Shown here one piece after another: positions 28,031 to 37,859 of a stretch of DNA of 64,000 nucleotides (position 1 is its first letter; each line of letters starts with the position of its first letter). The notes beneath the pieces were generated by a model. The model was given only the letters and a program-made list of their open reading frames with translations. It did not search any database and was not told the DNA's origin. The position numbers were made by a program, and so were the translations under genes. The DNA comes from Brachionus manjavacas. Its lineage: Eukaryota; Rotifera; Eurotatoria; Ploima; Brachionidae. Location of the stretch: NCBI GenBank assembly GCA_019054805.1, contig JAHQIY010000011.1, positions 749,001 through 813,000 of the forward strand. The letters run 5' to 3'.

Positions 28031-29137
28031 TTAGCTATCACCTCGCTCAATTTCTTTAACTAAATCTCTCAGTACATCTTTCACACTTTTTTCGATGTCC
28101 AACATTTGCTGCCAGACCTCTTCCACTGACAAATTGTCCATGGGACAGTTGACCGATTGCTTCAGCCAGCTATCAACACAATCCGAGTGAAACATGTGGC
28201 CACAAGGCAAATATTTACACAACTGGCCAAACTCATACTCTTCATAGCAGATTCCACACTTTTCGCCGGTCATCCAGTCATCCACCGGCTCGGTTTTTAA
28301 ACTTTTCAAAATTTTATCCGACAAGGATTTTTTTTTCACAAACTCATCGAGCCGCGTCAAATGCTCGTAATCCTCTGGCGTTATTTCCCTGTGCTGTAGT
28401 TGTATCAAAAAATTCAAGTACACTTCGTCAAGGTTCTGCTCCAGCTCTTGGTCAACTTGGTTCACATCCACCACAAAATTATTAATCCTAGATTCTTTTT
28501 TTGTTTTTTGAATGATTTTTTCGACCAAATTTAAACTTTTGAAAATTTTCTTATTCTCAATCAAAAAACTTTGATCGAGGCTTTTTGTTCTTTTTTTGGC
28601 GTACAAGTGTCGAGCGCGGTCCAATTTAGCCACGTAAAAGTTGTAGTAGTAGTCGACAAATTGTTTTTTGTACAAATTGTGTTTGAGGTACAGATATTTA
28701 CAATTTTTTTTTCTATTCAAGTCGGAGCCGAGCAAAACAGAGGCACTTCTGGCCGACTTAAGCTGATTGCTTTTGATGAGCTTTTTGACTTTGGCTTTTT
28801 TTCTTTTTTTGGCCACAAACTCGAACTCACAGTCCGAGGGGGTGTCGGACGCCCAAGTCGTCCTGAGAGACTCATCGGGGTCGATTGGCCGCTCGGGTTT
28901 CCTAACAGTAAACAAGGCCAGTTGCTGTGTCACATTGATCCATTTTGTGGGTCCTTTTCTTTCGACTGAGCAAGGAGAGGATGGTGGTGAGATGGAAAGA
29001 GACAGGTCGGACAAGAAGGTATCTTCGTAGTGGTGCTTGGGAATCGGATCAATTTGGGAAATGAATTTTTGGAGTTTGTTGCCCCTAAGTGTCTTCCTGG
29101 ATTCATGGAATAAGGAAGTTTGAAAATTGTTTATCAT
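28031..29137 (-). CDS. RING-H2 finger protein, probable E3 ubiquitin ligase, Asp as eighth zinc ligand
   Basis: This is a single-exon frame of 368 residues. The N-terminal third is disordered (Ser/Pro at 41-58, Lys-rich KKRKKAKVKK near 110-119, a possible nuclear signal). A helical part spans about 145-245. LQHREITPEDYEHLTRLDE at 247-265 is a motif seen before RING domains in a group of invertebrate E3s. The RING spans 294-334: Cys294, Cys297, Cys312, His314, His317, Cys320, Cys331 and Asp334. The eighth position, normally Cys, is Asp (NCPMD), as in RBX1 (CPLD), so zinc binding may still hold. A short amphipathic tail follows. Expected role is E2 recruitment and substrate ubiquitylation; the substrate is unknown. 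It sits between about 0.7-kb inverted-repeat arms, which is odd for a host gene. Confidence 0.85.
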   Translation of the reverse strand: MINNFQTSLFHESRKTLRGNKLQKFISQIDPIPKHHYEDTFLSDLSLSISPPSSPCSVERKGPTKWINVTQQLALFTVRKPERPIDPDESLRTTWASDTPSDCEFEFVAKKRKKAKVKKLIKSNQLKSARSASVLLGSDLNRKKNCKYLYLKHNLYKKQFVDYYYNFYVAKLDRARHLYAKKRTKSLDQSFLIENKKIFKSLNLVEKIIQKTKKESRINNFVVDVNQVDQELEQNLDEVYLNFLIQLQHREITPEDYEHLTRLDEFVKKKSLSDKILKSLKTEPVDDWMTGEKCGICYEEYEFGQLCKYLPCGHMFHSDCVDSWLKQSVNCPMDNLSVEEVWQQMLDIEKSVKDVLRDLVKEIERGDS

Positions 29138-29656
29138 TTCTAGTTTAGGATGATTCTAAATATTAAATTAAAGTATTTATAATTATAATAAAGTTGAAAT
29201 TGCGCAGAATTGTGAAATTCATATGATTCACAAGAAATAATTATGATAAAAATAAAAGAATTTTTTTTGTCGGGAATACGGTTTTTGAAATTTAGAAAAA
29301 AATTTAAAAAAATAAAAAAAAATTTTAATTACAGATTTTTTTATCTAATATTTTTGCATAATAGATTTTTAGTATTTTTAGAAATGTTCTTGTTGCAAAA
29401 TAGGCTGTTAATAGCAACTGATTAAAATGCCATTTAGATTAAAATTTATTTAAGAAATTATAATTTTAATTGAAGTTGATTTATTTTAAAAAAAATGCAT
29501 TCTTTTTATATGAGAAAATAATGAGAGCTAAAAAAATGGCAACGCTTTTAAGAATTAATTAAAAAATTGCCAGTTTTTCATTAGTTTTTTGTGTTTTAAA
29601 ACTGTATCGAGTTCAGGCAATCTAAAAAAGATAATTTTTAAAATTTGATCAATGAT

Positions 29657-30386
29657 CAAAAATTTTTTAAGTAAATTGATCACAAAATGAGTAAAGTTTT
29701 TAAAGAGAATGCATCAAATATTTGCTAATGGTGGTCCACTGCTTTGTTTTCAAAAGATTTTTTAATAATTGTACAGTTTCAAAATAAACGTAAAATTATG
29801 AAAAATTACGAAAATTTACCAAAGGATATGGGGTAATCGTATGATTAAAAAAATCAGCAATTAAATTTTACATCTTTAATTTTATAAAAGATAATCTATT
29901 TTAATGTTTTAAATTGTTCCGTATTTTTTCACTAATGATTTAAGTCAAATAACCGAAACTCAGTTGTTTTTGAAGCTAATTAGACTGAATCAAAATGCTC
30001 AGCATTGAGTAAGGAATCTTAAAAAAAAAGGGCAATCGGTCAAATTCATATTTTATTTTTTGCCCTGCTGAGTGTCTAATTCATTTGAACAAAAAAATCC
30101 TAAAAAATTTTGTTTCTTTAACTAAATTTGCAAGCGAAAAATTTCAATTTTTTTGTTTTAAAAAATAAAAATTTTAGCAAAATTTATTTCAGTTATTTTT
30201 TTATTTGATATTTATAAAATTATATCAAATAAAATTGATTGGAAAATTGTTATCCTTTAATCAGGAAAATATTTTAGATTTATTTTTGCATTAATCATTA
30301 AGTTAAGACGTTAGACCATCTTCCAAAATTATTCATTATACTTGAAAAAAATTTTTTAGAAGTTTTGACTTTGGATCCAGTCAATT
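29657..30386. repeat. Right arm of the large inverted repeat around the RING gene
   Basis: This arm mirrors 26907-27618. A local insertion around 30205-30240 (ATATTTATAAAATTATATCA) is absent from the left arm. Outside the arm the sequence differs from the left flank, and I see no target duplication. Confidence 0.85.
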
Positions 30387-30482
30387 GGCATGTTCTCATG
30401 CCAAGAGAGATTTTAAAAATAAACTTGACGGGCTTAATTTAGAAAAAAAAACTTCAGTGCTAGGAGTCTAAAGCCACCATAA

Positions 30483-31576
30483 CTTACCGTAATTCCGTGT
30501 TAGGGAACGCGTGCATTAATACCCAAAGTCATATGTGAAGTGCATGCACAGACATTAACCCCTTCCATGTTAAAAAAATACTATTAAAGGTTCGACGCAC
30601 TACATGTGCAACTTTGGGTATTAATGTGTGATACTAATAAAAAAACCAAGTTTAAATGTCGAGTTAATAATCAAAAAATCTTTTTTAGAGCATCATTTTT
30701 ATTTGAAATTTTCTGAAATATTAAAAAAATAATTTTTTATATTTCAACTTTTAGTGCGACCATTCAAACAAAATTATGAAAATGTTTTTTAATATTAAAA
30801 ATTATTTTTTTTATGCTTTTCTAGTTATAGATGCAGCTTTTTTTTAAAGATTTAAAAAATCATACGATATTTTTTTTCTTTTTTCACCATTGTTCAATGA
30901 TGAAAATAATAATCCAGTACAAAAAGGAACAAATTGTTCAAACATTACAATTTCAAACCAGAATGAGGAAGTTATGCGTCGACCTCTTTAAAGTTTAAAC
31001 TTTAATAGAGTTGATATTACTCCAGTTGTAGTTTTAAACAAAGATGGGAGTGTTCGAAAGCCTCTAGGTAGGAAAAAGGGCTCAAAAAACAAATCATCAA
31101 AATAAGATTTTCAAATAGTATTTTTTTCATTTTAATTTTGTCTTTAAACGCCGCTCGTATAATTAATTCAAGACTTTGTCATATTATTTTAATATTTTAA
31201 TTTTTATATTATTTTAAAAAAGCTGCATCTATAACTAGAAAAGCATAAAAAAAATAATTTTTAATATTAAAAAACATTTTCATAATTTTGTTTGAATGGT
31301 CGCACTAAAAGTTGAAATATAAAAAATTATTTTTTTAATATTTCAGAAAATTTCAAATAAAAATGATGCTCTAAAAAAGATTTTTTGATTATTAACTCGA
31401 CATTTAAACTTGGTTTTTTTATTAGTATCACACATTAATACCCAAAGTTGCACATGTAGTGCGTCGAACCTTTAATAGTATTTTTTTAACATGGAAGGGG
31501 TTAATGTCTGTGCATGCACTTCACATATGACTTTGGGTATTAATGCACGCGTTCCCCAACACGGAATTGCGGTAAG
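30483..31576. mobile_element. DNA transposon with about 360-bp terminal inverted repeats
   Basis: CTTACCGTAATTCCGTGTTA at 30483 is mirrored by a right end whose reverse complement is CTTACCGCAATTCCGTGTTG. Arms run to about 30842 and from about 31216 and are nearly identical, including ATTAATACCCAAAGT and GTGAAGTGCATGCACAGAC. High arm identity suggests recent activity. The centre holds only a short broken frame. No target duplication was identified and the superfamily is unassigned. Confidence 0.88.
30893..31105 (+). pseudogene. AT-hook-like coding remnant inside the long-TIR element
   Basis: A frame of 70 codons has one internal TAA after VMRRPL. The end reads VVVLNKDGSVRKPLGRKKGS then KNKSSK and a stop. 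RKPLGRKKGS resembles an AT-hook-like basic DNA-binding patch. It is probably the end of the element's own DNA-binding protein. No catalytic region is present. Confidence 0.45.
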
Positions 31577-31705
31577 CAAGGTAGGATGTCTTCTGAGAGG
31601 TATATCTTACTAACCACTTCATAAACCCCCTTAAACCGGCATATTTTCTGAAAGAGCACAAAATTTTACGTCATAATCTGAAAATAATAATTTTTTGTTG
31701 GATTT

Positions 31706-31896
31706 GAATATTAAAATAATTTAAAATTCCAACAAAAGAAACAAAAATCAAATAACCAAACTTCAAAACTTGATTGATTTCATGGTGTTCTGGTTGTTTT
31801 GGTGAAACTTACATTATTTATGAATAATGTAAGTTTTGAAGTTTGGTTATTTGATTTTTGTTTTTTTTGTTGGCATTTTAATTATTTAAATATTCA
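31706..31896. repeat. Foldback repeat with an internal perfect hairpin
   Basis: The outer arms of about 65 nt include CAAAAATCAAATAACCAAAC on the left and its exact reverse complement on the right. At the inside right, AAACTTACATTATT (31805-31818) pairs exactly with AATAATGTAAGTTT (31823-31836) around TATG. It is a short non-coding MITE. Confidence 0.8.
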
Positions 31897-32374
31897 ATTT
31901 TTCAAAAACTAATTCAATTTATATTATGAAGTTCAATAAACTTAATAATAATAAATTTCAAAAATCGATTTAAATTTTTTTTTTATAAATTTGCTAAAAT
32001 ATTGCACAAAAATATTAGAAGAAGAATTAGAAGTATAAAAATAAGAAAAAGTAAAAATTTAAAATTATTCACATTTTTCCATTTGAAGCTAAATACTTCA
32101 ATGACATAATCAACTATCTAGAAAATATGCCTTACATGTATATGATTTTCAGCATAAAACTTTTGAAAAAGCTACTTTTTTCTAATAAACACTCTCTCCC
32201 TTTTTTTAAATTTAGTTTTCATTTTTCTCAGAAAAAGTGTCATAAAGTTAAGGTTCGCGCGTAGCAACACGAACAGCTATCTTAATCGACAATTTTCGAT
32301 AGCATATTCGTAATCTACGTATATGAAAACCTTTTGGGGGAAAAAAAAAGAAGATTTTTGACTAGAGGATCTTG

Positions 32375-32405
32375 AAGTTTGATAGTTTTCAAAACTATCA
32401 AACTT
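32375..32405. repeat. Perfect palindrome, 15-nt arms
   Basis: AAGTTTGATAGTTTT and AAAACTATCAAACTT flank a single C. It resembles the palindrome at 25616 in layout but not in sequence. The neighbouring 31900-32370 stretch is AT-rich; GTTCGCGCGTAGCAACACGA at 32255 is a GC-rich island of unknown meaning. Confidence 0.75.
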
Positions 32406-32854
32406 TAATGGGGTTGAGATACCATCTAGACTTGAATTGTAATCAAGGATAACTTGGCGAATAATTTGCTTGATTTTTAAATATTTTTAAAGTTGTAGCT
32501 ACTGTACCATATTGAGAGATCATCAGGGAAGAGAAATTTTATTGACATGAGTTGGAATGAGTGGGAATAGATAAATTTAAAAGCAGGAAAATAGAAGAAA
32601 ATTTTATATCGTATTTTTTCTTTTTACTGACTAATTTTCAGCCCTTTATTCCAACTTTTCAAATTTTCTCCAAAATTTTCATAATTTTTCCACCTCATAA
32701 ATCTAAACAATTAATTAAAATTTTTTAAATTGAAATTTTATTATTAAAAAAATTATTATTTATATCAATGATTTAGTCATTTTAAAATTTGAATGTTTGC
32801 TTTAAATGTGCTATATCTTTGTGATACAGGAGCATAATTGTCGATATTACTGGA

Positions 32855-33000
32855 AAGTTGCTTAACATGACCATGAGCGTTTAAACTAAGAAGGAACATA
32901 AATAGCTGCTCCAATAAGTCTTCCAAAGCATCCATATTTCTTCCAGAGCTTTAATACGAAAGATCAAATAGACGATCACAAGGGTGCTAATAAAAGCATT
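32855..33000 (+). repeat. Dispersed repeat, copy 2 (first copy at 5355)
   Basis: GAAGGAACATAAATAGCTGC then TCC, AGATCAAATAGACGATCACA and AGGGTGCTAATAAAAG align with the 5.36-kb copy. The copies differ by short indels, and this one has extra sequence near 32920-32950. Confidence 0.5.
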
Positions 33001-33392
33001 ACAAGCTCTTATTTTCACATTATTTTTTGCCAACACCTTATTGAAAATGACCCCTCTTTTGCAACAAGACTAGTGATTATTTTTGAGTTTGATGGAAGCC
33101 TGGTTGAATTTTTTTAAAATAATTATTTTAATAAAAAAAATAAAAGAATTTATTTTAAATTTTTTTGATTCATTCATTGAATGTAACTAGATTTTTCTTT
33201 TCGTCATTGACAAACTTAAATTTTTTTTATCGGGAAAAAAAACAATTTTTATAGCAAAAATACTTTTTATTCATTAACTTTAAAGCATTCAAAAAATCAA
33301 TTCTAAATTAAATAATAATATTTCTCAGAAATATTTTCTTCCCCAAATTTATAAACACTTTTAATTTTGCATTTCTCATTAAATTAAAAAAA

Positions 33393-34331
33393 ATGGTCCT
33401 AAAACACAAAAGAAAAAAGTTTTTTTTACTGTTATTAATTGTAATCATAATTTTACTAAACAAAAGCTTAGTTTTAAAAAAAAATAAATCCGACACTGAG
33501 TACCTCCGATCGTTGCCCATAATAATCATAGGCGGCTTCGGCCGATCAGGCACTACCTTGGTTCGTACAATGCTAGACACCCATCCGAGCATACAATGCG
33601 GCCCTGAAACCAAAATAATTCCACGTTTTGCCGCTTTTTTGAAAGCGTACGAAGGAAAAGTACTAGATGATTTGAGAGAAGCCGGAATCGATAAGTCATT
33701 GATCGATGAAGCAGCTGTCAAGTTTATTCATCACATTCTCAAGAATCGCGGCTTGCGCTCTTCCAAGCGACTCTGTCTTAAGGACCCTGATATTTTGTAT
33801 CACATGCAGTTTTTGCGAGACTTGTTTCCAAAAGCCAAATTTGTCCATGTTGTTCGAGATGGCAGAGCTGCGGCTTTTTCATTCATGAAAAAAATGGGCG
33901 AAAAAATGGATTTTATTAGGTTCAGGTATTATTTGAGCTTGTGGAACAAGTACAATCACTTTATTGTGGTTAACTGTCATGGTTCGGACAAGTGCTTTCG
34001 AGTCAAGTATGAAAAGTTGATTGAACAGCCTGAAATGGTGCTGAGAGATTTGGTGAAATTTTTGGAAGAAGACTGGAGTGACAAGATGCTCGAGCATGAA
34101 AAACATTTGGGTTCAGTCAGGATATCCAGGCTAGAGTGGTCATCGGATCAGATAAAAAAATCGATTTACCAAAATTCTTCAAGTCATAATTTTGAGAAGA
34201 AAATCGTAAATTATGACCCGATTGCTACCGCTTTGGTCGCTCCAATGCTCAGAACACTGGGCTACAATGTGACTTTTTCAAAAGCTAATTTACGGAAACA
34301 AAAAATTTTGGCCAGGAAATTTTTTTATTAA
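33393..34331 (+). CDS. TPST: Protein-tyrosine sulfotransferase, intronless
   Basis: The gene encodes 312 residues from an ATG in an A-rich context. Residues 9-23 form the signal anchor of a type II Golgi membrane protein. GGFGRSGTTLVRTML (47-61) is the 5'-phosphosulfate-binding loop for PAPS. CGPETKIIPR (69-78) carries Glu72 at the position of the catalytic Glu of TPSTs. LCLKDP (127-132) and VHVVRDGRA (151-159, 3'-phosphate binding) follow. The enzyme transfers sulfate from PAPS to Tyr on secreted proteins. At 312 residues it is shorter than the 370-380 of vertebrate enzymes, mainly because the stem and C-terminus are short. The lack of introns may be lineage-typical or point to a retrocopy; the frame is intact. 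Candidate AATAAA signals follow within 100 nt. Minus-strand frames here are shadows. Confidence 0.93.
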   Translation: MVLKHKRKKFFLLLLIVIIILLNKSLVLKKNKSDTEYLRSLPIIIIGGFGRSGTTLVRTMLDTHPSIQCGPETKIIPRFAAFLKAYEGKVLDDLREAGIDKSLIDEAAVKFIHHILKNRGLRSSKRLCLKDPDILYHMQFLRDLFPKAKFVHVVRDGRAAAFSFMKKMGEKMDFIRFRYYLSLWNKYNHFIVVNCHGSDKCFRVKYEKLIEQPEMVLRDLVKFLEEDWSDKMLEHEKHLGSVRISRLEWSSDQIKKSIYQNSSSHNFEKKIVNYDPIATALVAPMLRTLGYNVTFSKANLRKQKILARKFFY

Positions 34332-35139
34332 CTTTTTATTTTTAAAAAATTTTGTGGATGACGAAGATGTTAGTTAAAAAAATGAATGTAAAACGACTTA
34401 AACACTTTATTGGTAATAAAGAAAGCTGATTTTTTTTCTCTGTCTATAAAGTCTATTATTTTCATCTAAAAAAATAGTCATTTTTATAAAATTATTTTTT
34501 TAATAATTTTTCAAATATGTTTAAATTTAGAAAATATAAGATTCATATTTTCATAGCAATTCATATTCACATTTTTAATTTTTGTATAATCATTAATAAA
34601 ATATTAAATTATTTAATTAATCATTCTATTTATTTAAAAGTGTAAATTTTTTTTTATTTTTTTATTTTTTTTTAGAAATATAATGAACATGAAAATTAAA
34701 TACTGTATACATTTGGTGTACTTATATAGAATTCTTTAATAAAGCTTCAAAATTTTTGAAACTACTTTTACAATCTTTTTACATTGAAATTAAATCGATT
34801 ACACGGGATTGATTTTGTTGTTTTAAATCAAAAATTGTTAACTTAAATAAATTTTTATGTAAAAAGTGAAAAGTAAATTATTAAAAAAATTAAATTTTTT
34901 TTAAATTAAATTAAATTTTAAAAAATTTAATAAAAAAATTTATTTTTTTTTATTAATTTCCTAACTTTATTACACTAAAAAAAACATTTTGATATTTTTA
35001 TCACAATATCTTTTTTATTTTATAAAAATATTTGTTTAGAATTTTTATTTAGAATTTAATTGGAAAAAGGAACATAATTATTCAGCGTTGGAATGAAAAA
35101 ATTTTAAGATTTTGTTTTCTTTTATTTATTTCGCATTTT
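34332..35139. other. Non-coding AT-rich stretch after TPST
   Basis: The stretch begins with the probable 3' UTR of the sulfotransferase (TGGTAATAAAGAAAGC at about 34410). The rest is A/T homopolymer-rich, with no repeat or coding pattern recognised. Confidence 0.35.
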
Positions 35140-37014
35140 TTTTAGAATAATTTGAATGCTGTTTCAATTCTCGCAAAATCTAGCAGAATTACATCAACAG
35201 GAATACTTTTGTCTAGACTCATTGTGGTGAAATCTAGTGTCTCTAGAAGATTAGATGAACATGAGCTTTTCTTGAGAAATCCATGCTATTCTTTGGAAAT
35301 AATATTATTCTTATAAAGTCTTCCATTTTGATTCTAATTATGCATTCATTTTTTTGCACGAAATTAAAGTTAAAGACACAGGACAATAATTGCTGGCCGT
35401 TGATTTATCATCTTTTTAAACAATGGAGTAATATTTACTGATCTGTATTGTATTGGAAGCTGACTTGGAAAAATTAAGACTTCTGCACAGTTTTTAAGCA
35501 GTAAGTGATGAAGCTTGTCAACGCCCCATGGTTTATTTTAAACCTGTTCATTACTAATATCATTTGGTTCAATGTCAATATATTCTGACCCGTTTTCATT
35601 AGATTCAACTGCAAAAGGTGGAAGCTCACCGTCTTGTTCAATAACAAAAACATCTTGATAACATTTATTCAGGATATTTGATATCTCTTTCGGTTCTTGC
35701 GTTAATTCATTGTTTGACTTTTTTAATGCTTTGAATGATTCTCTGATTACTTGTTGATCATTTAGATATTTGTATAATAATTTTGGATTCTTCTTAGCTT
35801 TTTCCACTAAATTTGTTGATAAGTTAGTCTGGCTCTTTTTATTTCTGATGAAACTAATTTACAGATACGTTTGTAATCATTATATAGATTCATATCCTTC
35901 CAGTTACATGAACTACATGTTACATGATCTTAGATTTTTTTATTCTTAATTAAGATCTTGAGATCATCTTTTATCCAAGGTTTTGAGATACTTTTCTTTC
36001 TAGAGCCATCCTTCACTGGAATGAATCGATTACTACCTTCACTGACATAGAAAAAAAACTTTTTGTTCATTTCCTGAGTATTTAAATACTCAAATAAGTG
36101 AACTGAATCAATATTTGATAGAAAATGAGAAATTTTTTCAAAGTCAGCTTTACTAAAAATAAATTTTTAACCGGTATATGATTCATTACTAATCTTGTTT
36201 TTAAGAATAAAATTTAAAAGGATAACCAGATGTCTTTTATTTATGTTACCAGGTACAAATTTTGTAGAAAAGTATCGCCTTGCGTCTCCCTGAATTTATG
36301 TTCGATGCCATTTTCGTTTAAGATATCTGACACACAGCCATTTGAGTAGACGATTGATGGAAAGTTAAAGTCACCCATTATTTGAATATCCTTTAAACCT
36401 CTTTCATTCACATAGTATTTAGCTAGTTTGAATCAACAAAATCGTTTTGCCTAAAAAGACAGCCAACTAAATACTTTTCAAAGTCAACTACTACCAAAAT
36501 TTGTTCTTTTTTAGTTAAATATAAACCTGTATCATTCTAATTCAAATAATTCTATAATTCATCATTGTAGAGACATACACTACCGCCTTTCTGTACAAAT
36601 TTTATCCTTTAACGCTTGTAATTGAGATGCTCTTGAACCAAGTATCACTAACTGCCACAATTTGTGAGCTATATATTTCAAAAACAACACTGAATTCATC
36701 TAGTTTATTGTCCAAAGAAGTTTGAGTTCTACTCGAATTGAGACTGGTTTACTATGTTCTTTAGATCTCAAGCATCTCGAATACACTGGCTTGACATCAC
36801 TTTTCCCAATAGTGGTCAGAATTTCTTAGATTTTTTCTTCATCTTCTGCTCTCCCGTCTGTTATAATCTTTTTCTTTAATTCTGGCACACCATGAATAAT
36901 CACATTTTTTTTTCTAATTCTTTCATTCATTTCGCTGATGGTTGCATATGCTACAACTATGTGGTAAGCTGGTTTTTTAGAATTTTTGGTCCTTGTTTTA
37001 ACTCTAGAATCCAC
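35140..37014 (-). pseudogene. Degenerate LINE: ORF1-like end, endonuclease, linker and RT start
   Basis: Read from high to low coordinates, RIRKKNVIIHGVPELKKK (about 36900) recalls the NxIIxGxPE motif of ORF1 proteins. GDFNFPSIVYSNGCVSDILN (about 36360) is the endonuclease catalytic block. KAKKNPKLLYKYLND (35790) is the linker ahead of RT. LLLKNCAEVLIF and VNITPLFKK, NYCPVSLT (35350-35500) are the start of RT. It stops before the catalytic FADD. Frameshifts and stops are frequent. Order and strand are consistent with one old element. Confidence 0.8.
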
Positions 37015-37205
37015 TGACTATTGATGTTGGATGAGTTTGCTGTTTTATTTGCTGATGCCAATTCAATTTTCAGTTTATTTATTTCAATGTCTTTCTCCAT
37101 TTCGCTTTCCTCTAGATGTTTCACATGATTTGAAAGCTACAGGACGAATTTCGAAATATTATCACACAAATATTATCATTCATGCAAAGTTTTTGAGTGC
37201 CCAGA

Positions 37206-37850
37206 CAGACTTGTTTTTAAGTCACAAGTCTTAAGTCAAGTCAATAACTTAAATTTTTTTTTAAAGAAATAAATTTTAAAAAAAACCAAAATCTTAAAAT
37301 CATATCGGTCAGAGTTATCTGCATTTATCCATAAGGTTCAGCCTTCAGACAAAGAATATATTTCGTTGAATAACGCACATATATAAATAATAATTGTCCC
37401 TATTCTATCCTAGTGGATAATGGGGAGGCGCTCATCTCCTTTTCATGTACATTTTTGAGCAACGGCTACGATCTGACACAGAGGCTACTGCATCGAGATG
37501 ATCATCTACACCGCAATTATTACCCAGTCGAAACTGGTCCCCCTATTTTTATGATGAAAGCGGTTAAAACATTCATCCCGTATTGCAGAGATATTTTGAA
37601 GACTTTTTCACTCTCAGCGGGTTTTGACCCCTCTATCCTCTGCTTACATGACCAACACGCAAGTCATTCGGCTATACGGGCTACATATATAAATAGGTGA
37701 TACCTTTCTTAAAGAGATAGAATTTAATTTTTTTAAATTTTATGAATTTTGTGATTTTTGTGATTTTTAATTATAAAAAAAAGTCAAGTCATAACTTTAA
37801 CTTAAATTTTTGTGACTTGGACTTAAAACTGTGACTTATAAACAAGTCTG
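37206..37850. mobile_element. hAT-type MITE, AAGTC family, copy 2, carrying a SINE
   Basis: CAGACTTGTTTTTAAGTCAC at 37206 and a right end GTGACTTATAAACAAGTCTG at 37850 define the element. The 8-bp duplication TGCCCAGA is perfect at 37198-37205 and 37851-37858. It is larger than copy 1 because a SINE of about 300 bp sits inside. Confidence 0.9.
37385..37700 (-). mobile_element. tRNA-derived SINE, copy inside the MITE
   Basis: Read on the minus strand it starts near GTAGCCCGTATAGCCGAATG, has a box A-like TAGCCGAATGA and a box B-like GGTCAAAACCC about 35 nt later, then a unique body, CCATTATCCACTAGGATAGA and a tail of TTATTATTTATATAT. It aligns over its length with the plus-strand copy at 41.5 kb. 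The 95-codon plus-strand frame over it is a shadow. Confidence 0.7.
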
Positions 37851-37859
37851 TGCCCAGAT

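Noticed and set aside
28571..29030. Plus-strand open frames of 132 and 87 codons
   Set aside because: They are shadows of the RING-H2 gene on the other strand, which has a full domain and long frame.
33308..34106. Minus-strand and alternative open frames over the sulfotransferase
   Set aside because: The plus-strand frame carries all PAPS and catalytic motifs; the others have none.
37413..37700. Plus-strand open frame of 95 codons
   Set aside because: It overlaps a SINE copy and is not preserved in the second copy at 41.5 kb.
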